The translations under genes were made by a program, and so were the position numbers. Below the pieces are notes generated by a model. The model was not told the DNA's origin and did no database searches. It worked only from the letters and a program-made list of their open reading frames with translations. Source: Parapedobacter lycopersici_A (GTDB lineage: Bacteria > Bacteroidota > Bacteroidia > Sphingobacteriales > Sphingobacteriaceae). From it: 64,000 nucleotides of DNA. Location of the stretch: NCBI RefSeq assembly GCF_040395035.1, contig NZ_JBEBRB010000001.1, positions 151,375 through 215,374 of the forward strand, given 5' to 3'. Below, piece after piece: positions 49,593 through 58,324 of the stretch (positions within the stretch are counted from its first letter, which is position 1; every line of letters begins with the position of its first letter).

Positions 49593-50861
49593 TCAAAGCA
49601 TCTCAAAGATTCCGGCGGCCCCCTGCCCGTTACCTACGCACATGGTTACCATACCGTATCGCTGGTTTCTGCGCTTCAGTTCATGGAAAAGCTGTACCGA
49701 AAGCTTAGCCCCCGAACAACCCAGCGGATGCCCAAGTGCGATGGCACCGCCATTGACATTCAGGATTTCGGTATTAATCTTCAATTCACGGATGACGGCC
49801 AATGACTGAGAGGCGAAAGCCTCATTGAGCTCAATGAGATTCATATCATCCAGTGTCATTCCTGCCATTTTCAGTGCCTTCGGAATGGCGTGAATGGGAC
49901 CGATACCCATAATCCGCGGCGGCACCCCTGCCACACCATAGGAAACCAGGCGGGCGATCGGATTGACATTCAATGATTTCAGTTTTTTCTCGGACACGAC
50001 GAGCACAAATGCCGCACCGTCCGAAGTCTGCGACGAGTTTCCCGCTGTAACGCTTCCCCCTGCGGCAAACACAGGCTTCAATTTCGCCAAAGCCTCCAGA
50101 TTGGTATCGGCACGGGGTCCTTCATCGGTATCCACCACATACTCGCGGGTTTTGATGCTGTTTCCACCTTTAGGCGGGTTCGTCCCTCCACCCTGCTGCC
50201 CCGCACCCATCGCCGCATCGAGGTAGTTTGATGCGTCCCACTGCCCCGCACCCATCGCCGCATCGAGGTAGTTTTCCCGTACAGTAATGGGCACCACTCC
50301 ATCTTTCAGGTGGCCGTTTTTTATCGCCGCAATTGCCTTCTGGTGTGAGGCAAGGGCAAAAGCATCCTGATCTTCCCGGCTTACCCTATATTCTTTGGCC
50401 ACTGCCTCCGCAGTAAGCCCCATTCCCCAGTACCAGTCGGGGTGACGTTGGGCAACTTCGGGATTGGGCACCAGTTTCCAGCCACCGAATGGCATGCCCG
50501 ACATGACTTCCACACCGCCGGCAATAATGGCATCAGCCATACCGGTCTTGATTTTGGCCACCGCTGTGGCAATCGTTTCCAGTCCGGAAGCGCAATATCG
50601 GTTTACGGTTACACCGGGCACCTTTTCGGTATTAAGCCCCATAAGTGAGATCATCCGGCCGATATTGAGTCCCTGCTCCGCTTCAGGTGTGGCATTTCCC
50701 ACAATCACGTCGTCTATTTCTTCTTTATCCAGGTTAGGTACCGACGCGATCAACTGTTTAACAACTTCGGATGCCAGGTCGTCTGCCCGGGTAAAGCGGA
50801 ACACCCCTCGCGGGGCTTTTCCAACCGCAGTCCGGAATCCGGCGATAATGTATGCTTCCAT
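49593..50861 (-). CDS. fadA: Acetyl-CoA acyltransferase (thiolase) with an internal tandem duplication
   Basis: A 422-residue 3-ketoacyl-CoA thiolase that splits off acetyl-CoA in the last step of beta-oxidation. Start at 50861 (MEAYIIAGFRTAVGK). Catalytic residues: Cys90 in VNRYCASGLET, His378 in GHPLGCSGA, and Cys408 in MCVGNGQGAAG. In the loop domain the block NYLDAAMGAGQ occurs twice (197-207 and 212-222) because of an in-frame 45-base tandem repeat in the DNA; the region is then Gly-rich. The loop domain normally covers the CoA site, so the extra residues may be tolerated or may change the enzyme. Middle gene of the operon. Confidence 0.95.
   Translation of the reverse strand: MEAYIIAGFRTAVGKAPRGVFRFTRADDLASEVVKQLIASVPNLDKEEIDDVIVGNATPEAEQGLNIGRMISLMGLNTEKVPGVTVNRYCASGLETIATAVAKIKTGMADAIIAGGVEVMSGMPFGGWKLVPNPEVAQRHPDWYWGMGLTAEAVAKEYRVSREDQDAFALASHQKAIAAIKNGHLKDGVVPITVRENYLDAAMGAGQWDASNYLDAAMGAGQQGGGTNPPKGGNSIKTREYVVDTDEGPRADTNLEALAKLKPVFAAGGSVTAGNSSQTSDGAAFVLVVSEKKLKSLNVNPIARLVSYGVAGVPPRIMGIGPIHAIPKALKMAGMTLDDMNLIELNEAFASQSLAVIRELKINTEILNVNGGAIALGHPLGCSGAKLSVQLFHELKRRNQRYGMVTMCVGNGQGAAGIFEML
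50196..50274. repeat. In-frame 45-bp tandem repeat within fadA
   Basis: A 34-base block beginning CTGCCCCGCACCCATCGCCG is exactly repeated at 50196-50229 and 50241-50274, giving a 45-base period (15 codons). The perfect identity suggests a recent duplication. Confidence 0.9.
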
Positions 50862-50887
50862 GTTTGTGTCTTTAATATTCAGCAAAA

Positions 50888-53362
50888 CTAATTCCGTAAA
50901 GGTTTCCCCTTCGTTAACATGTGCTGGATACGTTCCAGCGTTTTCCGTTCACCACAGAGCGAGAGAAATGCCTCGCGCTCGAGGTCCAGCAGGTACTGTT
51001 CCGACACCTGCGTCGGTGTGGAGAGATTACCGCCGCACATCACCCAGCCGAGTTTTTCCGAAATCCGCTGGTCGTGTTCGGATATGTAGTTGCCCGCACG
51101 CATGGAGTTAGCACCCACATAGACAATACCAAGTCCCTGCTTACCCAGCACCGTGATATCCGCCCGTGGTGCGGGCTGGGTATAACCCGCTTCGGCCAGC
51201 TCCACCGCTTTGGCTTTTGCATCCGCAAGCAACCGGTTACGGTTCATGCTGACGGCATATTTGCCCGCCTGCAGGTATCCCAACTCAAAAGCCTCTGCCG
51301 CAGAAGTGGAGACCTTGGCCTGACCGATGGTAAGGAACCGCTCCCGCAACACCTGCTGTACAATCTGACCTTCTTTAAACTCGTCCGAAGCACGCAACGC
51401 AAACTCTTTGGTACCTCCTCCTCCTGGAATCACGCCTACGCCGAATTCAACGAGCCCCATGTAGGTTTCGGCGTGGAGCTGTATAAAGTCCGCATGCATT
51501 GAAAATTCACATCCGCCCCCAAGTGCCAGATTAAACGGTGCTGCCACTACGGGAATAGCCGAATAGCGAAGGCGCATCGAAGTATCCTGAAAGGTTTTTA
51601 TGGCGTTATTCAGGCCATCATAGTCCTGCTCAACGGCCATCGTGAATATCAAACCGATATTGGCACCGGCTGAAAAGTTTGCACCATCATTGCCGATAAC
51701 CAATCCCCGGAAGTCTTTTTCGGCGATGTCGATGGCTTGGTGAAGCCCCTGGATGACATCGCTTCCTATGGTATTCATTTTGGTGTGGAATTCCGCATTG
51801 AGAATACCGTCGCCGAGGTCGATAACGGTAAGCCCTTCATTTTTCCATACCGTGCGCTGCCCGCGGAGGTCATTTAGCATGATAAAGCTTTCGGCACCGG
51901 GTATGGGTTTGTATGATTTGCTTCGTGCATCATAATATTGGCGTACGCCGTTTTTCACCTGATAAAACGACTCGTGGCCGCTATCCAGCATCTGCCTGAC
52001 CCAGTCGGCCACTTCACCGGAATGACCGGGTATCCGCCGCTCTTCCGCCCGGATTTTTTCCACCGTTTCCCTAACACCCAATGCGTCCCATATTTCAAAG
52101 GGGCCAAGTTCCCATCCAAACCCAGCGCGCATGGCATCATCGATGCGGAAAAAATCGTCCGTAATCTCCGGCACGCGCCGCGAAACATATTCAAATAACG
52201 GATAATGCATCGCCCGGAAGAGTGCACCAGCCTTGTCCGTACCCTGCTCATAAACCTTCATCCGCTTGCGGATATCTTCAACCGGCTTGGTGGTTTCCAG
52301 GGTAGCTGCGGTTACCTTTTCCTGCTTCCGGTATTCAAGTGTCCCAAGGTCAAGCGCCAGAATTTCACTGTTGCCTTTATCGTCCTTTATTTTTTTATAA
52401 AATCCCTGTTTTGCTTTTTCCCCCAGCCATTGCCGCTCCACCATCTGCCGGATATAGGGCGGAAGGTTGAATATCTCTTTTGCTTCGTCATCTGGTGCAT
52501 TTTCTGACAGGCCTTTCGCTACATTCACCAGTGTATCCAGGCCGACCACGTCGGCGGTACGGAAGGTGGCCGATTTCGGGTGCCCCATGGCCGGACCTGT
52601 AAATTTGTCGACCTCCTCGACGGTCAGTTCCAGCTGCTCCACCAGGTGCGTAAGGGCCAGCATGGAGTATACGCCGATCCGGTTGCCGATAAATGCCGGT
52701 GTATCTTTGCATAGCACCGTCGTTTTTCCCAAAAATTTATCACCATAGTGCATCAGGAAGTCTACTACCTCGGTTTTGGTTTCTGGGGTGGGGATGATTT
52801 CAAGCAGGCGCAGGTAACGTGGCGGATTGAAAAAATGCGTGCCGCAGAAATGCGCCTGAAAATCGGCGCTCCTTCCCGCTGCCATCAGGTGGATGGGTAT
52901 CCCCGAGGTATTCGAGGTAATCAGCGTTCCCGCCGTCCGGTACTGTTCGACCCGATCCAACAGCTGTTTCTTGATATCCAGCCGTTCCACCACGACTTCA
53001 ATGACCCAGTCGGCCAAGGCGATGGCCGCCATATCATCATCAAAATTCCCGGTCTGGATAAGACTGGCGGTATGCTTACTAAACACGGGTGAGGGGTTGG
53101 TCTTGATTGCGGTTTCCAGGGATTGGTTCACCAAGCGGTTGCGCACGGCGCTGCTGTCCAGCGTCAGGCCCCTGGCTTGTTCCGCCGGCAGTAACTCGCG
53201 GGGAGCCATATCCAGCAGCAGCACCTGCACGCCTATATTGGCAAAATGACAGGCAATGCGCGACCCCATTACCCCGGAGCCCAATACCGCCACCTTTTTG
53301 ATGCGCCGCCCCGGCCCGTGCTCACCGCTGCCGTGCGTTAGTTTGATCCTTTTATTTACCAT
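50888..53362 (-). CDS. fadN: Bifunctional 3-hydroxyacyl-CoA dehydrogenase / enoyl-CoA hydratase (FadN type)
   Basis: An 824-residue enzyme for the middle two steps of beta-oxidation. The dehydrogenase comes first: the NAD site VAVLGSGVMGSRIACHFANIG (about 24-44), then HFCGTHFFNPPRYLRLLE and the C-terminal HCDH domains. The hydratase (crotonase fold) is at about 500-700, with NDGANFSAGANIGL, FNLALGGGCEFSMHAD and VEFGVGVIPGGGGT. This order is the reverse of E. coli FadB and the same as B. subtilis FadN. The operon order fadN-fadA-fadE also matches B. subtilis. A good promoter stands upstream. Confidence 0.95.
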   Translation of the reverse strand: MVNKRIKLTHGSGEHGPGRRIKKVAVLGSGVMGSRIACHFANIGVQVLLLDMAPRELLPAEQARGLTLDSSAVRNRLVNQSLETAIKTNPSPVFSKHTASLIQTGNFDDDMAAIALADWVIEVVVERLDIKKQLLDRVEQYRTAGTLITSNTSGIPIHLMAAGRSADFQAHFCGTHFFNPPRYLRLLEIIPTPETKTEVVDFLMHYGDKFLGKTTVLCKDTPAFIGNRIGVYSMLALTHLVEQLELTVEEVDKFTGPAMGHPKSATFRTADVVGLDTLVNVAKGLSENAPDDEAKEIFNLPPYIRQMVERQWLGEKAKQGFYKKIKDDKGNSEILALDLGTLEYRKQEKVTAATLETTKPVEDIRKRMKVYEQGTDKAGALFRAMHYPLFEYVSRRVPEITDDFFRIDDAMRAGFGWELGPFEIWDALGVRETVEKIRAEERRIPGHSGEVADWVRQMLDSGHESFYQVKNGVRQYYDARSKSYKPIPGAESFIMLNDLRGQRTVWKNEGLTVIDLGDGILNAEFHTKMNTIGSDVIQGLHQAIDIAEKDFRGLVIGNDGANFSAGANIGLIFTMAVEQDYDGLNNAIKTFQDTSMRLRYSAIPVVAAPFNLALGGGCEFSMHADFIQLHAETYMGLVEFGVGVIPGGGGTKEFALRASDEFKEGQIVQQVLRERFLTIGQAKVSTSAAEAFELGYLQAGKYAVSMNRNRLLADAKAKAVELAEAGYTQPAPRADITVLGKQGLGIVYVGANSMRAGNYISEHDQRISEKLGWVMCGGNLSTPTQVSEQYLLDLEREAFLSLCGERKTLERIQHMLTKGKPLRN

Positions 53363-53432
53363 GGGATGATAACATTTCCGGGGACGAGATAACGGAATAT
53401 TAAACGAGCCGCCCGCACCCCGCTGTGAATAC

Positions 53433-53463
53433 CAAACTTAAACAAACTCGCCGTCATATGCAA
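53433..53463 (-). promoter_or_regulatory. Promoter for the fad operon
   Basis: On the minus strand TTG (53463-53461) and TAAGTTTG (53440-53433) are 20 bases apart, matching the -33/-7 pattern. The leader is about 60 bases. Confidence 0.65.
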
Positions 53464-53593
53464 TGATAAAAAGGAATTTATCGGTCTCGCCGCCACCATT
53501 GGAATCTAATTTAATTGTGGAAATGCACCATTACCGCCTGTACATCCGCAAGAACATCCGAACGGGGAGGTTGTTTGTTTATCGTCGTGTCAA

Positions 53594-53625
53594 TTTGCCG
53601 CAAACCAACGAATGCTTTATATTTA
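53594..53625 (+). promoter_or_regulatory. Promoter for the 2-oxoglutarate/iron oxygenase gene
   Basis: TTTG (53594-53597) and TATATTTA (53618-53625) are 20 bases apart; the last base departs from the TAnnTTTG consensus. This fits a start at 53643 rather than the long upstream frame. Confidence 0.55.
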
Positions 53626-53642
53626 CCTCAAAAAGTTGCATC

Positions 53643-54602
53643 ATGTCTATCGTCACGATACCCCGGTTGGATCTGCTTGCTTATACACAAGGTTCAGCAG
53701 CACAGCGCCGTCAATTTTCGCAGGATATCGGCACCGCCTTTACGGGGACTGGCTTTGCCACGATTACCAATCACGGCATGGATAAGGCCTTGATTACCGA
53801 ATTATATAAGGTGATACAGGCGTTCTTCGCTTTACCGGAAGAAAAAAAGCGGCAGTACGAAATCCCCGGACTCGCCGGGCAGCGCGGGTATACTTCAAAA
53901 GGCAGGGAAAAAGCCAAGGATGCCCAAACACCGGATCTGAAGGAATTCTGGCAACGCGGGCAAACGCTCCGTGATGACACGCTGTCCAAAGCCGATTATC
54001 CGGACAACGTTGCTGTCTCCGAAATTCCCCGCTTTGACATAGTAACAGGCACGATATACAGCCGGCTGGAAGCTATCGGACGAGAATTACTCAAAGCCAT
54101 TGCAGTTTACCTGAACCTGGACGAGGATTACTTTGAATCCAAAGTGCATCAGGGCAATTCCATTTTGCGTGCCATCCATTACTTCCCGATTGACGAACCG
54201 GATCACCTTCCCGCGGATGCCGTACGTGCGGGTGCACATGAAGACATTAACCTGATTACCCTCCTTATCGGCGCCAGTGCTGATGGGCTGGAGGTGCTCA
54301 CCCGCGGAGGCACGTGGTATCCAGTGAAAGCACATGGTGAAGATATCGTCGTGAACGTGGGCGACATGCTGCAGCGGCTCACCAACAATAAACTGAAATC
54401 CACCACCCACCGTGTGGTAAATCCACCCCGTGAGCTGATGAAGATGTCGCGCTACTCCGTTCCGTTTTTCCTGCATCCGCAGGCTTCCATGAGCCTTGCT
54501 GCGCTGCAGTCCTGTGTAGATGACCAACATCCAAGTGCATATCCCGATACCACTGCAGGGGAATACCTTAACGAACGATTACGTGAGATTGGGCTGAAGT
54601 GA
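53643..54602 (+). CDS. 2-oxoglutarate/Fe(II) oxygenase, isopenicillin-N-synthase-like
   Basis: A 319-residue non-haem iron oxygenase when started at 53643 (MSIVTIPRLDLLAYTQG); the frame is open upstream to 53463, but that part has no family likeness and crosses the promoter. The DIOX_N domain (about 5-120) has TITNHGM and FFALPEEKKRQYE. The iron triad is His199-x-Asp201 (GAHEDINLITLL) and His256 (STTHRVVNPP), and Arg270 (SRYSVPFF) would hold 2-oxoglutarate. The substrate is unknown; there is no natural-product cluster next to it. Confidence 0.92.
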   Translation: MSIVTIPRLDLLAYTQGSAAQRRQFSQDIGTAFTGTGFATITNHGMDKALITELYKVIQAFFALPEEKKRQYEIPGLAGQRGYTSKGREKAKDAQTPDLKEFWQRGQTLRDDTLSKADYPDNVAVSEIPRFDIVTGTIYSRLEAIGRELLKAIAVYLNLDEDYFESKVHQGNSILRAIHYFPIDEPDHLPADAVRAGAHEDINLITLLIGASADGLEVLTRGGTWYPVKAHGEDIVVNVGDMLQRLTNNKLKSTTHRVVNPPRELMKMSRYSVPFFLHPQASMSLAALQSCVDDQHPSAYPDTTAGEYLNERLREIGLK

Positions 54603-54628
54603 CCGGAGTGGAGATAACCACTGTTCTC

Positions 54629-54674
54629 AAAAAAAGGGGCCCCCATACACCGGGCGGTGTATCTGTTGGGGGCC
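54629..54674 (-). terminator. Terminator of the first small paralogue gene
   Basis: On the minus strand GGCCCCC pairs with GGGGGCC and an inner ATACACC with GGTGTAT, with a five-base bulge, followed by seven T. It lies 25 bases after the stop at 54700. Confidence 0.8.
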
Positions 54675-54699
54675 ACACATCTACCAAATTCAATATTTT

Positions 54700-54969
54700 T
54701 TAATTCGCTATTTTAATTATCGTATCAACAAAGCGACGGATGCAGATTTCTCCGACAAACTTACCCTGAAATTGCTCCTGCACTTTATCAACAATTCCCT
54801 CCTTTAGCTCCTTCATATTATTTGCAAACGCAACCATGCCATAATTTCCTTCGATGGCTACCTTGGTTCTGTTTTTCCCTTCCATTACCACGAAAACAAA
54901 TCTGTTCATTTTCAATAATGGTGCGGTGTCATTTCCTAATTCGTCGACTGAGTCCCCAACTTTCTTCAT
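54700..54969 (-). CDS. Small protein of unknown family, paralogue A
   Basis: An 89-residue protein without signal peptide or membrane helix. A variable, acidic N-terminus (1-20) leads to a core of about 67 residues: FVFVVMEG, a KVAIEGNYGMVAF strand pair, a helix KELKEGIVDKVQEQF, then GKFVGEICIRRFVDTII. The core is clearly related to the protein at 55437-55703, sharing K-V-A-[IV]-E-G-x-Y-G, K-[VI]-Q-E-x-F-x-G-x-F-x-G and I-R-x-[FY]-V-D. I do not recognise the family. The shared pattern between two genes is good evidence that both are real. Confidence 0.75.
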   Translation of the reverse strand: MKKVGDSVDELGNDTAPLLKMNRFVFVVMEGKNRTKVAIEGNYGMVAFANNMKELKEGIVDKVQEQFQGKFVGEICIRRFVDTIIKIAN

Positions 54970-55436
54970 AAAATTTTTGTTTAATCGTATCCGGCTAGGT
55001 TAATACGACCTTCCCCATTTCGACACTGAATCGATATTCAGCTGCACCGATTACGGCGTGGTTAAATACGGCTTAAATGCTTGTACCTTTATGCAAAGAT
55101 GAAGAGCACCATGCAGAAAAATGTATACAATTATTGGGATGTTCAAGGTTCCTAATTATTTGAAACCTTAATTTTCAATGAATTAACAAAATGACCGTAA
55201 TTAACTTCCTGCTTACACTGCCGGGGTTTGCTGTTTTGCGGTAAACAGCGGGCTAAAATGATCAACGGGTCATTTCCCTCCGCCTACCCCCGAAGATCGT
55301 GCGACAGATAGCCATTCATCGATGCCAAAATATACGAAAACTCGTCGGTCAGCTATTCACAATAAAAGTCCAATAGCACCTAGCGATGCATTAGCCAAGG
55401 CTGGTCATCAACCAAAAAATAACAAGTGCCTGTTTG
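54970..55436. other. Gene-free stretch of 467 bp between the two small paralogues
   Basis: No gene recognised. It is AT-rich with many stops. It holds a hairpin GCTGTTT/AAACAGC (55230-55249) without a T-run, and CATCTTTG on the minus strand (55101-55094), one base off a -7 box, some 125 bases before paralogue A. No remnant of a third paralogue was seen. Confidence 0.6.
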
Positions 55437-55703
55437 CTACTTCTTCCTTATGCTGATCAGCTCGTCGACATATTGGCGGATGCGGATTTTTCCGTGAAAT
55501 GCGCCGTCAAAATGTTCCTGTATCTTGTTGATAACCGCACCTTGTATATCGTCTATTCCTTCCACAAAGAAGACGATCCCATAACGGCCTTCGACGGCCA
55601 CTTTGCCCCCGTCAGGTGCATCCGTAATTACAAAAACCAATTCGGGAGGTTCATTATCGGTTTCGGCTGTGTGGTCTGGTACAGCAACTTTATTTTCACT
55701 CAT
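55437..55703 (-). CDS. Small protein of unknown family, paralogue B
   Basis: An 88-residue protein with an acidic, probably loose N-terminus (1-21) and the same core as paralogue A: LVFVITDAP, KVAVEGRYGIVFF, a helix DIQGAVINKIQEHF, then GAFHGKIRIRQYVDELIS. By eye about 40-45% of core residues are identical between the two. No signal peptide, membrane helix, cysteine or catalytic motif. It has its own -7 box and is not linked to the cbb3 genes except by strand and closeness (83 bases). Confidence 0.75.
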   Translation of the reverse strand: MSENKVAVPDHTAETDNEPPELVFVITDAPDGGKVAVEGRYGIVFFVEGIDDIQGAVINKIQEHFDGAFHGKIRIRQYVDELISIRKK

Positions 55704-55732
55704 CTTGCCCGCTTATTGAATAGATTGAAGCG

Positions 55733-55740
55733 CAAAGTTA
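55733..55740 (-). promoter_or_regulatory. Likely -7 promoter element for paralogue B
   Basis: TAACTTTG on the minus strand, an exact -7 match, 29 bases before the ATG at 55703. No clear -33. Confidence 0.45.
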
Positions 55741-55786
55741 AGAAAAAGACCATGTTGTTGTATTCAGGTTTTTGCGTACCCGTTCC

Positions 55787-56479
55787 CTACCTACAGGTGA
55801 TTGCTCCTTCCGGATAAATCAGCGGGCTCAGGTAAGGGATATCCAGGTTAGCCCCGCGCAACAAAAACCAGCTTCCCATCACCAAAAACAGCAGGGGTAA
55901 CCACTTTGCCATATTCAGGCGGAACTTCCACTTCAGGCCTGCTCCCGCGATCGAGACACCGATCATAGCGGGCAATGTGCCCAGGCCAAAAGCCATCATG
56001 AAAACAGCACTGCTCACAATGGAATCAGCACTTAGCGAAGCGGCCAGCGCCATGTATACCATACCGCACGGAAGCAGTCCGTTCAGTATCCCGGCCATAA
56101 AACTGCCTCCCGGCCGGTATAACCAATAGCCCATCAGGCGGGCTATTGGAGTAACAAGCTGTTGTTGTCTGCGGCTAAATGAGGGGGCATATTTCCCGAA
56201 CAAATTAAATAGCCCCATACCCACAAGCAGTACCCCGGTACCTAATGTCATTGCCTGCTGCCACCCTTTAATGGAACCGGCGTGGCCGATCAGTCCGACT
56301 AAGAGTCCCAACAGCCCATACGTGAGTACCCGTCCCGCCTGATAGCGTAATCGGTTAAGCCATACCCCCCCTATGGATTTATTCAGGGTGGGCAGTGCCA
56401 GTACCAGCGGTCCGCACATGGCGACGCAATGCAGGCTACCAAAAAAGCCCATAAAGAAAGCCAGCTGTTGATAGCTCAT
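55787..56479 (-). CDS. TauE/SafE (DsbD_2-like) membrane protein of the cbb3 locus
   Basis: A 230-residue protein with six membrane helices. The first helix carries SLHCVAMCGPLVLALP, a C-x3-C pair typical of the membrane proteins found beside cbb3 oxidase genes, often labelled sulfite exporter TauE/SafE or UreH-like. A second mark is GLLPCGMVYMAL. In this setting a role in copper or haem supply to the oxidase is likely, but this is by context. Its start overlaps the ccoH stop by four bases, so it is part of the operon. Confidence 0.85.
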   Translation of the reverse strand: MSYQQLAFFMGFFGSLHCVAMCGPLVLALPTLNKSIGGVWLNRLRYQAGRVLTYGLLGLLVGLIGHAGSIKGWQQAMTLGTGVLLVGMGLFNLFGKYAPSFSRRQQQLVTPIARLMGYWLYRPGGSFMAGILNGLLPCGMVYMALAASLSADSIVSSAVFMMAFGLGTLPAMIGVSIAGAGLKWKFRLNMAKWLPLLFLVMGSWFLLRGANLDIPYLSPLIYPEGAITCR

Positions 56480-56904
56480 TTACTTAAAAATAACTGTTTT
56501 TCAAATTGATATGGGATACCCGCAGCTTCCCATTCCAGCTGAAGTTCCCACGCACCGCGACTGAAAGCTTGCATCGGTAGCCGTAAAAGCCGGTCCGCAA
56601 AGTCAAAGGGAATCACGACGTCCTGTGCCTGGTCTGAGGGCCGCCGCAGCAACAATTGCCCTTTATTTCCCGGCTGTACAAACTGAATTGTCAGTGTATC
56701 CGCAGCAATGGTTATGCGGGGCAACGCCTCGTGCTGCCGTACGTTTTGCCTACGGCGATACACCTCATCATACTGCAGTCCCTGTTCGTAGTAATCACCT
56801 ATTTCCAGCGTATCCGTATTATTGCTGACCATGTATACACCAAAAGACACGATGACCGCAATAAATAGTGCCAGTGTGATTATAATTTTGATCCCCCAGT
56901 TCAT
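56476..56904 (-). CDS. ccoH: FixH/CcoH-family cbb3 assembly protein
   Basis: A 142-residue protein when started at 56904 (MNWGIKIIITLALF); an ATG eight codons upstream is possible. One N-terminal membrane helix (about 4-24) is followed by a conserved DYYEQGLQYDEVYRRRQN and a periplasmic beta domain. FixH helps assemble and stabilise cbb3 oxidase. It lies 28 bases after ccoG and overlaps the next gene by four bases. Confidence 0.9.
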   Translation of the reverse strand: MNWGIKIIITLALFIAVIVSFGVYMVSNNTDTLEIGDYYEQGLQYDEVYRRRQNVRQHEALPRITIAADTLTIQFVQPGNKGQLLLRRPSDQAQDVVIPFDFADRLLRLPMQAFSRGAWELQLEWEAAGIPYQFEKQLFLSK

Positions 56905-56932
56905 ATTATTTTCCGTTATGATACCCATTTAG

Positions 56933-58315
56933 TTACTGTGGTGTCCAGCTTGCCCCACCGGGCGGCGCCACAAAAGTGGTTTTCAGCGTCTCCACAATTT
57001 TCCCATTTACTTCCACATTGATCCTTACGTTGGTTTTGTAGGTTTGTATTGCCTGCTGGTCGCTAATCAGGAAAAAACTCACCTGCGCGGCGGCGCCCCG
57101 TTTCAGGGTATCAATGTGATTGATTGTTTTAATGGCAAAGCGTTGGCTTTCGGGCACCAGTTGGACGGGCAGGTCACCGTTAGTCTTGTTAATCAGCTCT
57201 ACATTATAAAGGTTGCTGATGGTGCCATCGGGATGTTTCTGGTAGCTGCTCCCCTTGGCCCGAAGCAATATGCCGTCTATGGCGGTACGGCTAAAGATAA
57301 GCCACCCAAATACAATCAGCAAAAACGACAGCACCAGGGTATAGGCAATCGCCCGGGTATTGCCTTTCTTTTTTGAACCGCTGAGTTCCATGGCGGAATA
57401 GAATCCAATAAGCCGCTTGGGCCTATCCAGCTTTTCCATCACGGCATCGCAGGCGTCGATACAAGCGGTACAATTAACGCATTCCATCTGGATACCGTTA
57501 CGGATATCGATGCCGGTTGGACATACTTGTACACAGAGGTTACAGTCTACGCAGTCGCCCTGTTCACGTTCCGCGCCCTTTTTCCGGTGTCCACGGGGTT
57601 CCCCTCGGTTAACATCATAAGCAATGGTAATACTCTGGTCATCCAGCAGCACGCCCTGTAACCTTCCGTATGGACAGATCGTAGTACATACGATTTCACG
57701 CACATACGCGAATACACCATAAAAAACCAGCGTAAACAACAAGATGGCGGTGAGCCCGCCCAGGTGCTGGCTTACGGGGTCGGTCATGATTGTCCACAGG
57801 GCATCGACTCCAATAATATAGGCCAGAAAAATATTGGATATCAAAAACGATATACCGAAGAAAATAGTATGTTTAAGTCCCTTTTTCAGTCGTTTTTGCA
57901 GCGTATTGGGTCTTTCGTTCAGTTTACGTTGCTGCTGCCAGTCACCTTCAATCCAATATTCGATCCGGCGGAATACCAACTCCATAAAAATCGTCTGTGG
58001 ACATGCCCAGCCACACCATACGCGGCCATATACCACGGTAAACAATACGACACATACCATGGCGATTAACATACCGAATACGAATATGTGCAGATCCTGC
58101 GGCCAGAATACACTGCCAAACAGCACGAATTTGCGATCAATAATGTTGAACATCAGGAATGGCTCTCCGTTGACCTTGATAAACGGTGCTGCAAAAAGGA
58201 AAAAGAGCAGGGTATAACCAAACCATTGACGGTAGTTAAACAGTTTACCACCTGGTTTTTTGGCATAAATCCACTGCCTTTTGGATTTTGTTCCCGGAAT
58301 GGTAGTTACTCCCAT
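56933..58315 (-). CDS. ccoG: cbb3 oxidase accessory protein CcoG (RdxA/FixG-type ferredoxin)
   Basis: A 460-residue membrane ferredoxin needed for copper handling in cbb3 assembly. Five or so membrane helices surround the two 4Fe-4S motifs: CVDCNLCVQVCPTG and CVNCTACIDACDAV (about 250-295). An additional WCGWACPQTIFMELVFRR motif sits in an earlier loop. The C-terminal part (about 340-460) is a periplasmic Ig-like domain. Length fits the family. It lies 9 bases after ccoP. Confidence 0.96.
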   Translation of the reverse strand: MGVTTIPGTKSKRQWIYAKKPGGKLFNYRQWFGYTLLFFLFAAPFIKVNGEPFLMFNIIDRKFVLFGSVFWPQDLHIFVFGMLIAMVCVVLFTVVYGRVWCGWACPQTIFMELVFRRIEYWIEGDWQQQRKLNERPNTLQKRLKKGLKHTIFFGISFLISNIFLAYIIGVDALWTIMTDPVSQHLGGLTAILLFTLVFYGVFAYVREIVCTTICPYGRLQGVLLDDQSITIAYDVNRGEPRGHRKKGAEREQGDCVDCNLCVQVCPTGIDIRNGIQMECVNCTACIDACDAVMEKLDRPKRLIGFYSAMELSGSKKKGNTRAIAYTLVLSFLLIVFGWLIFSRTAIDGILLRAKGSSYQKHPDGTISNLYNVELINKTNGDLPVQLVPESQRFAIKTINHIDTLKRGAAAQVSFFLISDQQAIQTYKTNVRINVEVNGKIVETLKTTFVAPPGGASWTPQ

Positions 58316-58324
58316 ACGATTCGC

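Noticed and set aside
53463..53642. 60-residue N-terminal extension of the 2-oxoglutarate/iron oxygenase
   Set aside because: No likeness to the family, and the segment contains the likely promoter; the ATG at 53643 fits the family start.
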